From positions 1 to 64,000 of the forward strand of contig NZ_JAHZPJ010000002.1 in NCBI RefSeq assembly GCF_019929345.1: 64,000 nt of DNA, read 5' to 3'. The DNA comes from Streptococcus oralis. GTDB taxonomy: Bacteria > Bacillota > Bacilli > Lactobacillales > Streptococcaceae. This document shows, in pieces, positions 6,163 to 17,900 of this stretch; the stretch's first letter is position 1; each line of letters opens with the position of its first letter. The position numbers were made by a program, and so were the translations under genes. The notes under the pieces are model-generated. The model was not told the origin of the DNA, searched no databases, and saw only the letters and a program-made list of their open reading frames with translations.

Positions 6163-7713
6163 CTACAACAACAAATCTTTTACTTTGCCAATTTCACTTT
6201 TTGGTATCACTAGGTGAATCATATCACCCAGATACATTCTGGTTGAGCCATTCACTGTTTGACTTTTGCCATTATGGACTTGTGTGGTGATGAGTACGTT
6301 ATGTGGCAGGTTGAGCTCGTGAACCTGTTTTCCAGCGATCTTATCTGATACAGGGATTTCAATGAGGGTGACTTCTCCTTCATCTGTTGCTTCTTCTGGT
6401 AGCATTTTTTCCAGCATGGCCTCATAAACTGGAGCGCCCTTGAGTAGATCCATGATGATGTAAGCAACCAAGGTCACTAAGCCAAGTGGCATGAGGTTGC
6501 GAATATCTCCAACCATCTCGGTTACGAGTATCATAGCGGTTAAGGGAGCCTTGGATATTGCCCCAAAGTAGCCACTCATTCCCAGAATGACAAATATAGG
6601 GAATTGTTCCTGACTGACAAGTCCAAGATTCACACAAATAACACCAACTAGGGCACCAAGTAAGGAACCAAGCGCCAAAATGGGAAGGAAAATTCCTCCT
6701 GGGAGACCACTTCCATAGCTAATCATGCTCCAAACAAATCGAATCAAAAAGTAAGCTAATAAAACCTGAAAACTAAAATCTTGCTCAGTCAAAGAAAGAA
6801 CGACCTGATTTCCACCACCAAGGATTTGTGGCAAGAAAATCCCGACTGGTATGATAAGGATAAAGGCTAGGATTGGATAATAAGCTCTATCCAAATGGAT
6901 TTTTTGACCAATCCAGTCATAAATTCGACCAACATTGAGTACAGCCTTCTCATAGAGAAAACCAGAAAGTCCGAGAAAAACTCCCATAAAGAGGTAAATC
7001 CAATACTGGTCTAGGGTCATGAGAGGAATGTTGTCTGGCATATCCAGTACGGGTGTTAGGCCAAATATGAGCAGAGAAACAAAGTTTGCTACGAGACTGG
7101 CTGCTAGAGTTGAGACCCAGAAAAAGCGGGAAAAATGGTGATAGACTTCTTCTACAACAAAGAGGAGACCTGCGATTGGTGCATTAAAGGCAGCGGCTAA
7201 ACCTGCAGCAGCTCCACTGGCAATCAGGGAACGTTCTTCAACTGGGCTAGATTTTAGCCACTTGGCAATACCTTTACCACCAACAGCTCCAAGTTGAATG
7301 CTTGGCCCTTCTCGTCCTAACATAAGTCCACTGGCAATAGCAAGAATCCCTAGGACATATTTTTTCCAGAGGACACTCCACCAGTTAAGAGCCATGAGTC
7401 CTTTTAGTTCGGCTTCGACTTGAGGAATTCCTGAACCCTTGATATCTTTTTCTGACCGAGTTAGTTTCGCACTAAGCCAGCAAACGATTAAATAAAATAG
7501 GCCAATGATAAAAAGATTGCGCACTAGGTGCGCTTGATCTTGATAGAGCCCTTGTATCAGATGAAAACCCTTTTCGATTAAGAAACGAAAAGATCCGACG
7601 ATTAGCCCGATGACGAGACCAACAATGATTCCTCGTCCAACTTGGGATAATATGGTGCTTGAGGCAAAGGCAAATTCTTTCTTGGAACTAAGTGTTTCTG
7701 ACTGTTCCTCCAT
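6163..7713 (-). CDS. clcA: ClC-family chloride/proton antiporter with C-terminal TrkA-C domain
   Basis: An integral membrane protein moving chloride, probably in exchange for protons. The ClC motifs are present: GSGIPQ, GREGP with the gating glutamate, and GGIFLP. A glutamate in VVEEVYHH sits where ClC-ec1 has its proton glutamate, favouring exchange. About 10 hydrophobic helices are followed by a TrkA-C/RCK-C regulatory domain in the last ~80 residues. The ATG at 7713 is chosen because GGAGG lies 7 bases upstream; a start at 7800 would overlap rnhB by 71 bp. 516 residues. Probably co-transcribed with rbgA and rnhB. Confidence 0.93.
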   Translation of the reverse strand: MEEQSETLSSKKEFAFASSTILSQVGRGIIVGLVIGLIVGSFRFLIEKGFHLIQGLYQDQAHLVRNLFIIGLFYLIVCWLSAKLTRSEKDIKGSGIPQVEAELKGLMALNWWSVLWKKYVLGILAIASGLMLGREGPSIQLGAVGGKGIAKWLKSSPVEERSLIASGAAAGLAAAFNAPIAGLLFVVEEVYHHFSRFFWVSTLAASLVANFVSLLIFGLTPVLDMPDNIPLMTLDQYWIYLFMGVFLGLSGFLYEKAVLNVGRIYDWIGQKIHLDRAYYPILAFILIIPVGIFLPQILGGGNQVVLSLTEQDFSFQVLLAYFLIRFVWSMISYGSGLPGGIFLPILALGSLLGALVGVICVNLGLVSQEQFPIFVILGMSGYFGAISKAPLTAMILVTEMVGDIRNLMPLGLVTLVAYIIMDLLKGAPVYEAMLEKMLPEEATDEGEVTLIEIPVSDKIAGKQVHELNLPHNVLITTQVHNGKSQTVNGSTRMYLGDMIHLVIPKSEIGKVKDLLL

Positions 7714-7729
7714 AATCATTTCCTCCAAC

Positions 7730-8509
7730 TTAGCTTTCTTTATTTGTTGCAACCAGTGTTTTGACTGGTTCAAAACTGGTTCGGTGAATTGGGGTGACAC
7801 CTAGTTTTTCAAGCCCTTCTAGATGTTTAGCTGTTCCATAGCCTGCATTAGCTGTAAAATCATAGCCAGGATATTGCTGATCGTATTCCTTCATCAATTC
7901 ATCCCGTGTCACCTTGGCTACTATAGATGCTGCTGCGATTGAGAGGGAGTTAGCATCTCCTTTGATAATGGAGGTTTGTGAAATTGGTAACTCCAGTTTC
8001 ATGGCATCTATCAAGAGGTGCTCAGGTTGCGGACTGAGCTGGGCGATTGCTTCCTTCATGGCCAGTTTGGTAGCTTCATAGATATTGACTTGGTCGATGA
8101 TGTGATTATCCTTGATACCAATACCTATTGCCAAGGCTTGATCTTGAACAGCTTGATAAATTTCCAGATGTTTCTTTTTAGGAATCTTCTTGCTATCGTT
8201 GAGGCCTTTAATCTTACAATTTTTAGGTAAAATAACAGCTGCAGCGACTACAGGGCCAGCAAGAGGACCACGTCCGACCTCATCAACACCTGCAATTAGG
8301 GTCAATCCTTGCTTATAGAGTTCTTTTTCATAGGAAAGCATAGATTCCAAACGAAGGTCTTCATCCAGTTCAGCCTGAATGGCTTTTTTACGCTTGCTGA
8401 TTTCCTTTTGAACTCCAGAACGAGGATCCTTTCCCAGTTCAAGAAAAAGGGGATTGTCTAATTCTTTGACAGTAGCAAGAAGGTCTTTGATTTCTTTAAT
8501 CATCGTCAT
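7730..8509 (-). CDS. rnhB: Ribonuclease HII
   Basis: Cleaves RNA in RNA-DNA hybrids and at single ribonucleotides in DNA. The signature [19 protein letters not shown] carries the first catalytic Asp and Glu, and LLIDAMKL supplies a later Asp. The 259-residue length with a ~70-residue N-terminal helical extension is typical for Firmicutes. It overlaps the end of rbgA by 14 bp, indicating coupled translation. Confidence 0.97.
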   Translation of the reverse strand: MTMIKEIKDLLATVKELDNPLFLELGKDPRSGVQKEISKRKKAIQAELDEDLRLESMLSYEKELYKQGLTLIAGVDEVGRGPLAGPVVAAAVILPKNCKIKGLNDSKKIPKKKHLEIYQAVQDQALAIGIGIKDNHIIDQVNIYEATKLAMKEAIAQLSPQPEHLLIDAMKLELPISQTSIIKGDANSLSIAAASIVAKVTRDELMKEYDQQYPGYDFTANAGYGTAKHLEGLEKLGVTPIHRTSFEPVKTLVATNKES

Positions 8510-9347
8510 CGATGTCGTCCAATGTATCTAAGGTGTAGTTACCGAGTTTGCCATCACGGACTTCCTTGACGAAGAGGCTGTAAAAGCGGTCGTAGTCGTC
8601 TCGGAATCCAAGGGCACGGGTCATATCCATAATAATAACAGGCGCTTCTTCTTCTATCTTCATTTGTTTGAAGCGTTCAGCTAGCTTTTCTGGATAATGT
8701 TTTTTGAAATAATTGAGACCAAAAATGGTCACTTCATCCATAGGAAGCAACTGGTCTTTGATAGCTCCAGTCAAGGCTAGTTTCAAAGCAACGGTTTCGT
8801 CTTCAAATTTAGGCCATAGAATACCTGGCGTGTCTAATATTTCCAGGTCTTTGTTGGTTTTGAGCCACTGTTGCCCCTTGGTAACACCTGGTTTATTGCC
8901 GACAACTGCAATCTTTTTCCCAGCCAAACGGTTCATGAGAGTTGACTTACCAGCGTTTGGAATTCCGATAATCATGGTCCGCAAGGTTTCGATTTTGATA
9001 CCGCGTTCTTTCTGGCGTGCAATCTTATCAGCCATGAGCTTTTTAGCCGCATCTGTCACAACTTTTACAGTCACTTGCTCTTTGGAGTTGATAGCCAGAG
9101 TTTGGATTCCCTGTGATTCAAAATACTGACGCCATTCTTTGGTCATTGCGGGGTCAGCAAGATCTGCCTTATTCAAAATCAAAAGCTTTGGTTTATCACC
9201 CACAATCTTGGTTAACATAGGATTTTGACTAGATAAAGGTAGCCGAGCATCCACCAAAATCGTCACAAAATCAACAAATTTTAAATTCTCCTGAACCTGT
9301 CGCCGAGCCTTAGACATGTGACCCGGAAACCATTGAATAGTAGCCAT
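8496..9347 (-). CDS. rbgA: Ribosome biogenesis GTPase RbgA (YlqF)
   Basis: A GTPase that assists late assembly of the 50S subunit. It shows the circular permutation of the YlqF/YawG family: NKAD (G4) comes before GIPNAGKST (G1), and DTPG (G3) follows. The start [16 protein letters not shown] is characteristic. 283 residues, with an acidic C-terminal tail. The rbgA-rnhB pairing is common in streptococci. Confidence 0.97.
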   Translation of the reverse strand: MATIQWFPGHMSKARRQVQENLKFVDFVTILVDARLPLSSQNPMLTKIVGDKPKLLILNKADLADPAMTKEWRQYFESQGIQTLAINSKEQVTVKVVTDAAKKLMADKIARQKERGIKIETLRTMIIGIPNAGKSTLMNRLAGKKIAVVGNKPGVTKGQQWLKTNKDLEILDTPGILWPKFEDETVALKLALTGAIKDQLLPMDEVTIFGLNYFKKHYPEKLAERFKQMKIEEEAPVIIMDMTRALGFRDDYDRFYSLFVKEVRDGKLGNYTLDTLDDIDDDD

Positions 9348-9498
9348 AATATTTTCCCCTTCCGACTAAAAAAACGTAGTAAAAACGTTTTCTTTCTCAC
9401 CATCTATTCTATCATAAATTAGGTGCTTTTGCACAGGCTTTGACTAAAATAAAACCACACTATAGCACATAACTTAATTTATGTAATTAAACGTTTGC

Positions 9499-9537
9499 TT
9501 GACTTTATTTGCCGTTTGGTATATACTTTGTATATAC
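9499..9537 (+). promoter_or_regulatory. pemIK promoter with antitoxin operator
   Basis: TTGACT (9499-9504), 17 bp, TATACT (9522-9527). Two copies of the palindrome GTATATAC (9519-9526 and 9530-9537) overlap the -10, three bases apart. This fits autorepression by an AbrB-fold antitoxin. Confidence 0.8.
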
Positions 9538-9557
9538 GATTTCGTGGAGGTAGAGTG

Positions 9558-9773
9558 ATGAATACAGTAAAGACTCGGAAGGTGGGAAATTCTCTCACTG
9601 TGACCATTCCTAAAAATTTGGGTATGACGGAAGGTCAAGAAATGGTTGTCTACAAAGGAGTTGATGGAGTCATTGTCTTAGCTCCAAAACTGAAAGATCC
9701 TTTTGATGGGATTGCTGACTTAAGAATGACAAACGATTTTGAAGGGGTAAAAATCATTGATAGCGAAATCTGA
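9558..9773 (+). CDS. PemI/MazE-type antitoxin
   Basis: A 71-residue protein with an AbrB/MazE swapped-hairpin start (MNTVKTRKVGNSLTVTIPKN) that binds DNA, and an acidic C-terminus expected to wrap the toxin. The ATG at 9558 has GGAGG 7 bases upstream. The longer frame from 9495 begins before the promoter's -35 and cannot be the start. It overlaps the toxin gene by 17 bp, as usual for these pairs. One of few plus-strand genes here. Confidence 0.85.
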   Translation: MNTVKTRKVGNSLTVTIPKNLGMTEGQEMVVYKGVDGVIVLAPKLKDPFDGIADLRMTNDFEGVKIIDSEI

Positions 9774-10113
9774 GTATATTCCTGAAAAGCAGGATATCAT
9801 TTGGCTCGATTTTGATCCATCAGTTGGTCGGGAGATTCAGAAACGGCGTCCTGCCTTGGTTGTTTCTAGGAGAGAATATGCCTTGCAAACTGGTTTTGTG
9901 GCTGTCTGTCCCATTACCCATGGTCAAAAGCATTTAGCAGAAAAAGGCCTGCTCGTTCCTGTCTCGTCGGATAAGGTAGATGGTGCTGTCAATCCATTTC
10001 AACTGTATACCTTTGATTTTAGGATGCGCAATGCTCAAAAAATAACAAGAATGGACACGCAGTGTTTTCAGAAAGTCGTCCAACTTTACCAATACATTTT
10101 TGAAGATACATAA
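9757..10113 (+). CDS. PemK/MazF-type mRNA endoribonuclease toxin
   Basis: A 118-residue member of the PemK/MazF family, which cut single-stranded mRNA at short sites. Visible family elements are QDIIWLDFDPSVGREIQKRRPALVVS at the start (the GxE-x-K-R-RP pattern) and the strand ending AVNPFQLYTFDF. The toxin lies downstream of its antitoxin with overlapping frames. Cleavage specificity cannot be read from the sequence. Confidence 0.88.
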   Translation: MIAKSEYIPEKQDIIWLDFDPSVGREIQKRRPALVVSRREYALQTGFVAVCPITHGQKHLAEKGLLVPVSSDKVDGAVNPFQLYTFDFRMRNAQKITRMDTQCFQKVVQLYQYIFEDT

Positions 10114-10146
10114 ATCCTACCATGCATAGACAAGGTAGGATTTTTT
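10112..10146 (+). terminator. Terminator of pemIK
   Basis: AAATCCTACC (10112-10121) pairs with GGTAGGATTT (10134-10143), followed by Ts to 10146. It starts within the toxin stop codon. Confidence 0.75.
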
Positions 10147-11325
10147 CTATATGAGTAACCTATCTAAAAATGGGTGAAGGCAATTGAGGAGAATTCCTCT
10201 AATCCAGCTTTCTTGTGCAGATGATAGATGTTCTAGCTGAAGGCATTCTTTTAGAAAATCACGGACTTGTTCTGGTGCAATTTCAAACTCAAAGGCTTTC
10301 ATCTTGTAGAAAAAGTCGATGAGATGCTCAGATAAATATTCATCTGAAAAGCGTACTTCTCCACTTTTTCGATATTCTAATAAGAGTCGAGAAAATCTGG
10401 CTTTTTCATCAGGTAAATCACGAAAATAGGAATTAAGAAGCCAAGTCTGCTTCTGCTTTCGTTCAATAGGATCTTGATTTGCAATTCGCTGTTCCTTTTC
10501 CAGCTCTTTCTGGTTTTGTTTAGCCTTGATAGCCCGTTCGTCTCTATTTTTTCCAAAGAGGATTTTCTCCCACTTTCGTTCTTCTTGAGTCAAGGTTTCT
10601 GTAAAGCCAAAGTAATCTTGATAGGCTCGCTCTGCAGGTCCCATGGCAAGAATGAGGTTGTCAGCGTATTGCTTGGCGATTTTATCTCTTTTCTTGCGTT
10701 CTTTCTCTGCCTGAATCCGCAAATGCTGCTCGTAGTCAATTTTCTCCTTGCCTAGTTTGACAAGGTAGAGTTGGTCATCTGTCTTACCAAGTAAAAAAGG
10801 TTTGATACACTTTTCCAGCACTTCTTCCATACGAGCCTTCTTCTTTGGCTCTGCCTTGGTCCAACTTCCGCCTTGAAAGACCTCTAGGAAGAGCTGATAA
10901 TCTTTCTCAGGCGTGAATTGATTGCCACGATTGGCTTTGAAAACACCTTTTTCCCAAAACCATTTTAAAAGTCGTTCGTCAAAGTCGCTTTTATTAACCT
11001 TGATTTTTTCCTTTTTCTGAGCCTTTCTGGTTAGGTTTTCAACTTTTCTGAGTAGTTTTTCTTCCTCTTCCAGTTGCTGGTCTAAACTCAGTCGGTGAAA
11101 ATGGCGAACACAATCACTGCCAATCGGAAAGAGTCGTTGGCCTGTAACGCAGTTAAAGAGTTCGTAGGCGTATTTAATGGCATTCCCACAGACGCAATTG
11201 CTACGACCAATACCATTAAAAATCAAGGAAACTTCATTCCATTCCTTGGTAGCTTGTTCCCAAGTATCAGCTTTTGAAGCCTGTAAAACCGCATCGTGCA
11301 GGGATTTTCTAACTGGAAGTGACAT
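10147..11325 (-). CDS. Conserved hypothetical protein with a Cys-rich N-terminal module
   Basis: A 392-residue cytoplasmic protein. Near the N-terminus NCVCGNAIKYAYELFNC and a further Cys (GSDC) suggest a small zinc-binding knuckle. The middle is very Lys/Glu-rich and probably coiled coil (about 95-125 and 215-300). The C-terminal ~100 residues are helical. It lies 17 bp downstream of rexA on the same strand and is probably co-transcribed with rexBA. Function unknown; an RNA- or DNA-related role is suggested only by the cysteines and charge. Confidence 0.75.
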   Translation of the reverse strand: MSLPVRKSLHDAVLQASKADTWEQATKEWNEVSLIFNGIGRSNCVCGNAIKYAYELFNCVTGQRLFPIGSDCVRHFHRLSLDQQLEEEEKLLRKVENLTRKAQKKEKIKVNKSDFDERLLKWFWEKGVFKANRGNQFTPEKDYQLFLEVFQGGSWTKAEPKKKARMEEVLEKCIKPFLLGKTDDQLYLVKLGKEKIDYEQHLRIQAEKERKKRDKIAKQYADNLILAMGPAERAYQDYFGFTETLTQEERKWEKILFGKNRDERAIKAKQNQKELEKEQRIANQDPIERKQKQTWLLNSYFRDLPDEKARFSRLLLEYRKSGEVRFSDEYLSEHLIDFFYKMKAFEFEIAPEQVRDFLKECLQLEHLSSAQESWIRGILLNCLHPFLDRLLI

Positions 11326-11342
11326 GAGGTTTCCTTTCTAAA

Positions 11343-14300
11343 TTATACTTTTACAACTTGAACCTCATCTTTGCCGAGCAAAATCAAGTATTTTTCTATG
11401 TTTTCAATCAAATAAGCTCGAGATAAAGCCTCTCCGTATAGGGCTAACTGACCACGATAGCGGTCTATGAGTTGTCTTGGTTCATCGTAACGGTCTGTCT
11501 TATAGTCAAAAAGAATAATTCTGTCCTCGTAAAGTAGATAGCCGTCCAAAATCCCACGAACAACAAAGTCTTCCTGACTCTTTTGATCTTTTTTGAGCAT
11601 GGAGAAAGGTTGCTCGCGATAGAGATGGTCGGTATTAGCGAGAATCTCCTGACCAAGTGGTGTGTCAAAGAATGCTAGAATTTTAGAAAGATTGATCTTG
11701 TCTCTGACAGCTGGACTAGCCTGAACTTGTTTGAGAGTTTCTGTCAGGCTAGCAAGTGTTGGTTGCTGACTGAGGTCAATTCTCTGCATCAGTTCATGGG
11801 TGGCACTACCAATCTCAGCTCCAGTGACTTTTTCTTTAGTTGAAAAATTTGGCAAATCAAAGCTGATTTTCTTATCAGTTGATTGAGTTTGGTTAGCAAT
11901 TTCTACCCCTTCCATATCCATAACCGGTTCGTAGAATTTCTTGATTTGGCTTGGGGTTTGAACACTTGGTAGTTCAATGGCTGCGCGGTGAAGAGTATTA
12001 TAAACTTCCACCTCTTTCAGCATTTCCAGAGCTTCTTTGATGGTCTCAGACTGGCGGTTGTCTGCTTGAGAGCTATCTTGGAGAGGGCTCTTGTTTTCCA
12101 ACTCCCCGATAGCTTCTCTAGTCAACTGATCTTCGCCAACAAAACGATAACTAAAGTTGAGATCTTCCTTGGCAAATACTTTACTGATAGCCCAGACCCA
12201 ATCTTGGAAATTTCTTGCTTGCAGTCTGGTATTGCTATCTAATTTTCCGCTCTCAGCTGATGGATATTCCTTGGCTTCTAGCTTTTCACGAGAGCCCTTA
12301 CCGACAAGATAAAGCTTTTTCTCAGCCCTCGTCATAGCAACATACAGCAGACGCATCTGCTCTGAATAGCTAGCCAGTTGCAGTTCTTTCTCATTCTGGA
12401 TATAAGTTAGACTAGGAATGGAAAGTTTGATGGTTTTAGGATAGTGTGCTTCCACTGCTCCTGTTTCCACTTTGGCAGTGTATTTGACACCAAGCCCATT
12501 TTGACGGCTGAGAATGACGTCTGACATCGAGTCTTGCTTGTTGAAGTCCTGATCCATGTTGAGGATAAAGACGTAAGGAAATTCCAATCCTTTGCTCTTG
12601 TGAATAGTCATAAGCTCCACGGCATCTTTAGGCGGCGCGACGGCTACGCTTGCGAGGTCATGCTGAGATTCCAAAACCTGATCAATCATACGTATAAAAC
12701 GCGACAAGCCCTTGAAATTACTCTTTTCAAACTGGTCAGCGCGCAGAGCTAGGGCGTAGAGATTGGCCTGTCTGGCTGGCCCATTGGGCAAAGCCCCAAC
12801 ATAGTCATAATAAAAACGGTCGTTGTAAATCTTCCAAATCAAGTCATAGAGAGAGTGGGTTTTGGCATATAAGCGCCAAGAATCCAAAATATCCATGAAT
12901 TGATTGAGTTTTTCAGCTAGAGCTGTATGAATTAACTCTTTCTGGCTTGTTGCCTGTTTTTGAGCATTGACCAGTTTCTCATAGAGATTTTCTTGGACCT
13001 TATCTTCTACTTTCTGAAGGGACAAGCGTGCCAACTCGTCCTCATCAAAGCTAAACATAGGAGACTTCATCAGCGCAACCAGAGCATAGTCTTGCAGGGG
13101 ATTGTGGATGACACGAAGAGTATCCAGCATGACTTGTACTTCTAGGGATTGGAGATAATTATTTTGCTCGCCGTCGGTTTTAACTGGAATTCCGTACTCA
13201 GACAGGGCGAGGAGAATCTGGTCATTTCGACTGCGACTAGAGGTCAAAAGGGCTATTTCTTTGAAGGCAACACTTTTCTCCTGATGAAGTGTAAGAATCT
13301 CCTTGATGACCAGGCGCATTTCTCCTGTGAGTTTTGTTTCTGTTTGGTTCTCTTCTTCCTCTTGCACACTATCGTCCTTATCGTAGAGGAGAAATTCTGC
13401 CTTGTTGTCTGGATTAGGAGTCAGTTTGGTATTGGCAAAAACAAGTTGGTGCATGCTGTCATAGTTGATTTCGCCGACCTCTTGGTCCATGAGACGTTCA
13501 AATACATCGTTGGTTGCTGACAGCACTTCTGAACTACTACGAAAATTTTCCTTGAGGAGTATCAATTTACCCTCTTTAGGATTTTGCGCATAGCGTTGGA
13601 ATTTTTCATTGAAAATCTGCGGGTCTGCCTGACGGAAACGGTAGATAGACTGCTTGATATCTCCCACCATAAAGCGATTGTGACCATTCGACAGCAATTC
13701 CAGCATTCGTTCTTGAATGTGGTTGGTATCCTGATACTCATCGACCATGACTTCGTGGAAGCGATCTTGATAAGTCTTACGAACTTGCGGGAAATTCTCT
13801 AAAATCTCAATGGTGAAATGACTGATATCAGCAAATTCAAAAGCATTTTCATGGCGTTTACGTTCTCGATAAGCCTCCACAAAATCACTCATAAAGGTTT
13901 GGAAGGTTTTAGCTAGATCCCAGGTATCTTCATGATAACGCTCTTGGTAGTCGAGAATGGTTATCTGGTCTGACAGTTTTCCTAGTTTATCAAACTGGAC
14001 CTTTCTCTCATCGTTATAGGCATCAGCCAGTGGTTTCAAATCGGCCTTACGACTGGAATTGGCTAGAGCACGACCATTTTTCTCCTTCGAGGTGGCGACA
14101 ACACGCGCAAGCACTGCTTGATAAGCCTGACTGTCGGACTCTTGATTTAAGGAGCCAATTACATCCAGAACCTGTTGAACAGCTTCTAAATAGGCAGCTT
14201 TTGGGAACTCCTTGGCATCATTATCCAGATGATAACGGAAGAAACTTTCCAAGTCCCAAAGCGCCTGCTTGATTTGCTCAGTTAGTTTCTCTTTTTCATT

Positions 14301-14996
14301 TGCAAAGTCAGCCTTTTCAAACCCTTTGAGGAAAGACTCGTTCAGCCATTTTTTGGGACTGCTGGTGGATTGAAGGAAATCATAGATTTTGTAGACTTGC
14401 TGGCGCAGACCTCGTTCATCCTTGCCACGCCCAGCAAAGTTCTTCACCAAGCTACTAAATTTCTCTTTATTCTCACCTTGGTAATGCTCTTCAAAAACCT
14501 GATGAAAAACTTCGTTCTTTAAGAGTAACTGTTCACTTTCATTTTGTAAAATACGGAAGTTCGGTGCGATATCAATCAGATAGCCATGTTTGCCAAGGAA
14601 TTTTTGTGTGAAAGAGTCCATGGTTCCGATGGCAGCGTTTGGTAGATCTGCCAATTGACGTCCCAAGTGTTGTTTGAGATCGACATCATCGGTTTCTTGG
14701 ATTTGTTGGCTGATTTTTTTCTCCAAGCGCTCTTTGAGTTCAGTAGCAGCCTTGACAGTAAAAGTCGAGATAAAGAGTTGGCTGATTTCCACACCACGCG
14801 CTAACTGGTCCAGAATGCGCTCTGCCATGACAAAGGTCTTCCCTGAACCAGCAGACGCTGAAACTAATATATTTTGCCCTACCGTATAAATGGCTTCGAT
14901 TTGCTCAGCTGTTTTCTTCTGTTCCTTGCTCGAACTCGCTTCTGCTTCTTGCAGTTTTTGAATCTCTTCCTCAGTTAAAAAGGAAATGGGCTTCAT
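11343..14996 (-). CDS. rexA: ATP-dependent helicase/nuclease RexA (AddA)
   Basis: The UvrD-like helicase and nuclease subunit of RexAB, which resects double-strand breaks and degrades linear [11 protein letters not shown] near residue 50 is Walker A; VDEYQDTN is the DExx box; [14 protein letters not shown] and YVAMTRA are helicase motifs V-VI. The C-terminal RecB-family nuclease is shown by [12 protein letters not shown] and LFDYKTD. Normal length (1217). Its start overlaps the rexB stop by 4 bp (ATGA). Confidence 0.98.
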   Translation of the reverse strand: MKPISFLTEEEIQKLQEAEASSSKEQKKTAEQIEAIYTVGQNILVSASAGSGKTFVMAERILDQLARGVEISQLFISTFTVKAATELKERLEKKISQQIQETDDVDLKQHLGRQLADLPNAAIGTMDSFTQKFLGKHGYLIDIAPNFRILQNESEQLLLKNEVFHQVFEEHYQGENKEKFSSLVKNFAGRGKDERGLRQQVYKIYDFLQSTSSPKKWLNESFLKGFEKADFANEKEKLTEQIKQALWDLESFFRYHLDNDAKEFPKAAYLEAVQQVLDVIGSLNQESDSQAYQAVLARVVATSKEKNGRALANSSRKADLKPLADAYNDERKVQFDKLGKLSDQITILDYQERYHEDTWDLAKTFQTFMSDFVEAYRERKRHENAFEFADISHFTIEILENFPQVRKTYQDRFHEVMVDEYQDTNHIQERMLELLSNGHNRFMVGDIKQSIYRFRQADPQIFNEKFQRYAQNPKEGKLILLKENFRSSSEVLSATNDVFERLMDQEVGEINYDSMHQLVFANTKLTPNPDNKAEFLLYDKDDSVQEEEENQTETKLTGEMRLVIKEILTLHQEKSVAFKEIALLTSSRSRNDQILLALSEYGIPVKTDGEQNNYLQSLEVQVMLDTLRVIHNPLQDYALVALMKSPMFSFDEDELARLSLQKVEDKVQENLYEKLVNAQKQATSQKELIHTALAEKLNQFMDILDSWRLYAKTHSLYDLIWKIYNDRFYYDYVGALPNGPARQANLYALALRADQFEKSNFKGLSRFIRMIDQVLESQHDLASVAVAPPKDAVELMTIHKSKGLEFPYVFILNMDQDFNKQDSMSDVILSRQNGLGVKYTAKVETGAVEAHYPKTIKLSIPSLTYIQNEKELQLASYSEQMRLLYVAMTRAEKKLYLVGKGSREKLEAKEYPSAESGKLDSNTRLQARNFQDWVWAISKVFAKEDLNFSYRFVGEDQLTREAIGELENKSPLQDSSQADNRQSETIKEALEMLKEVEVYNTLHRAAIELPSVQTPSQIKKFYEPVMDMEGVEIANQTQSTDKKISFDLPNFSTKEKVTGAEIGSATHELMQRIDLSQQPTLASLTETLKQVQASPAVRDKINLSKILAFFDTPLGQEILANTDHLYREQPFSMLKKDQKSQEDFVVRGILDGYLLYEDRIILFDYKTDRYDEPRQLIDRYRGQLALYGEALSRAYLIENIEKYLILLGKDEVQVVKV

Positions 14997-17900
14997 CGAT
15001 TCAACTCCTCTCTCATTTTCTCAAACCAAGCTTGCTTGAGTTTTTCTCCGACCAGTCGTTTGCCATCAGATAAGTCTAATTTCTCTAGGAAACGAGCTTG
15101 ACCTAAATGGTAATTAGCTTCAAAACCTGTGATTGCTTGATGCTGCTGAACGTACGGGGCAATGCTTCTGCCATTTTTGGTATAGGGATTGATGGCGAAC
15201 TGGCCTTGTAAAATCTTCTCAGCTGCCTTCTTGTACAGATGGGCATTATAGTCTAGTAAGAGCTGGAACTCCTCGTCTGTCAGCTGATTAGCCTTGTTTT
15301 TGTTGTAAAATTCGCCCAAGTGACTGCTTTCTTTTTCTAAAAAGAGTCCTTGGTATTTCATTGATTTGCTGGCTTCTACTACTGCTCCTGCCAGACTTTT
15401 AACGGTCAACAGAGATTGGACAGGTTCAGCCATTTCCAAGTACATGGCACCGAAAAAGTTCTGCTCCCCTTCTCTTTTTAGGGCAGCAAGATAGGTTGGC
15501 AGTTGGGAATTGAGCCCATTGAAGAAATGAGGAAACTGGAACTGGGTCAAACTAGACTTATAGTCCACCACTCCTATCGCACCATCAGCTTTCAGGCGGT
15601 CAATACGGTCAACCTTGCCTCGCACATGGACACTGCGACCATTATCCAATTGAATAAAGGCTTGATCTTTGCCGCCAAATGTTGCTTCCTCTTGGATGGT
15701 TTCGATGGCTGGATTATGACGAAGGATGTGCCCAGTAGTCCGCGCGACATCGAGCAGAACTTCCTTGGTAAACTGGGCTTCCAAACTTTCTTGATAAATG
15801 GCTTCAAATTCCCGTTCTTGGCTGGTTTCCTTAATAGCTTGCTCCAGACGTTGGTCGAATGGATTTTCAGCAGGCAGCTTCAAGGCACGTTCAAAAATAC
15901 GGTGCAAGAAATTCCCGTGACTGCGAGCATCTGGGCGCAGGCGCAATTCTTCCTGCAAGCCTAGAACATAACGGAGGTAATAACTATATTCATTGCGGTA
16001 AAACTCCGTCAAACCAGAGGTAGACAGGTAAAACTCTTTGTCAGCAGGATAGAGAGCCTGCAAGGTATCCTTTGCTAATGGCTTGCTACTTGGACTAGTT
16101 GGAAGGGCAGGATTCGCAAGGTCTTTTTGATCTAGTTTTTTACCCATGACACGCGCTAAGACCGTGACAAAAGTTAAATCTTGTTCATTTTTACTAGAAG
16201 CAGCTTGCTGATGATAGACAACCAGACTAGACAAGAGACTGTGATAAGAACTCATATCTTCTTTGCTAAGATTTTTATGGTTCATTCTCTTTTCTCTTCG
16301 GCTAAATCCAAAACTTACCAGTTCATGAAGATAGGCAGATTCCTTGCTCTCATTTTCATTGAGAAGACTGGGTGCTGACAAAATCAACTGCTTACGGGCA
16401 GCATTGACTAAAGAAAGCATGGTATAGCGATTTTTCTTGAGGTTTTCACTGCTTGCAATCAGCAATCGTGCTCCTTCTTCTGTCGCTTGGTTTAGGCTTT
16501 GTCTTTCTTCATCTGTCAAAAGGCTAGTATTTTGCGCGATTTTTGGTAAATGATCCTGAGTTAGTCCAATGGCATAGACAAAGTCAGCAGTCAGTGGTGC
16601 AATCAAATCGTAACTCTGCACCAGAACAGTGTCCACTGTCGCTGGAATGGTGCGATACTGAGACAAGCTCAACCCAGAGTGGAGCAAGGCTAGGAAGTCC
16701 TCCAGACTAACTTGTGAACCATCAAAAACGGTCGCAAATTGTTCTAAAACGTGACAGAAAGCTTTCCAAACTTCAGCTTGTCTTTCCTGTTCAGGAGCTT
16801 CCATAGTGGATGTTAAACCTTGCATCTGCTTGCTTAAAGCAGCATTTTTTAGAAAAGTACTCCACTTTTGCAAGAGATTTTCGGTCTTCTGTTTCCGGCT
16901 GGCAAACAAAGTTTCAAGGGGCTCCAAAACTCGCAAACGAATGGCATTCAAGCGTTCCAAATCAAACTTTCCATGGTGGGATTTGGTGAAGGTTTGCTGA
17001 AAAGCTGGCAAGCCATTGATGTCAAGATAGCGGAGATATTGCTCAAAAGCATCAATATCAGCCTGACTAAGGTCAGTATACAAACCAGTTCTGAGGAGAT
17101 TAATCAAATCCTCCTGACGGAAACGGTAGCGTTTTAATCGTAAAATAGACTCCACATACTGGGTCAAGGGATGATGAGCCATGGATTCGCTTTTACCAAG
17201 ATAGAATGGAATCTGGTACTGGTCAAAAATGGTCTTTAAGGACAACTGATAAGAAGTCACATCCCCCAGCAGAATTCGGAAATGCTTGTAACTCAGTTCT
17301 GGATGGTCATGTAATTTCTGACGAATGCTACGGGCTACCAACTCCAACTCTTCTTTTTGCGTCAAACAAGACCAGATTTGCAAGTTTTCACGGTCCTTCT
17401 CAGCGACATCCAAAGTAAGTTCTGAAAAGTCATAAGAAGACTCCAGCAAACGAGAGGCCTTGTCAAAACTATCCATGTACGCATGAGTGTGAGAACGGTC
17501 TTGAGCAGGTGTTTGGTATTTAGCACCTAAATGATGAAGAAATTCCACACTGGCTTGGTAGAGATTCCCTTCAGTGAAAGGACTGGTATAAGCCTTTTTA
17601 CTTGCATAAGCACCAAGGACAATCTCAACACCTTTGCGATGGAGTAGATCCACCACATGCTCTTCCTCGGCAGAAAAACGGGTAAAACCGTCAATGATCA
17701 AGGCAAGCTGACTGAAATCACTACTTACCTTATCATTCTCAATAGCCTCAATCAAATGTGATAACTGACTTCCCTGAGCCAACTGGTTTTGATTGAGATA
17801 GGTAGCCACTTTCTCAAAAATCAAGAGTAAGTCTGCCCGCTTGTCCTCATCGGTCAAACTTTCCAAGTCCAAAAAGCTCATCTGAGCAGTCGTCATCTCG

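Noticed and set aside
7714..7800. Longer N-terminus for the ClC protein
   Set aside because: It would overlap rnhB by 71 bp; a GGAGG is correctly spaced for the ATG at 7713.
9495..9557. Longer start for the pemI antitoxin
   Set aside because: It starts before the -35 box and ahead of the predicted transcript; the ATG at 9558 has a strong ribosome site.
14030..14272. Plus-strand frames inside rexA, rexB, smc and the leu genes
   Set aside because: They are antisense to intact well-identified proteins and lack ribosome sites.
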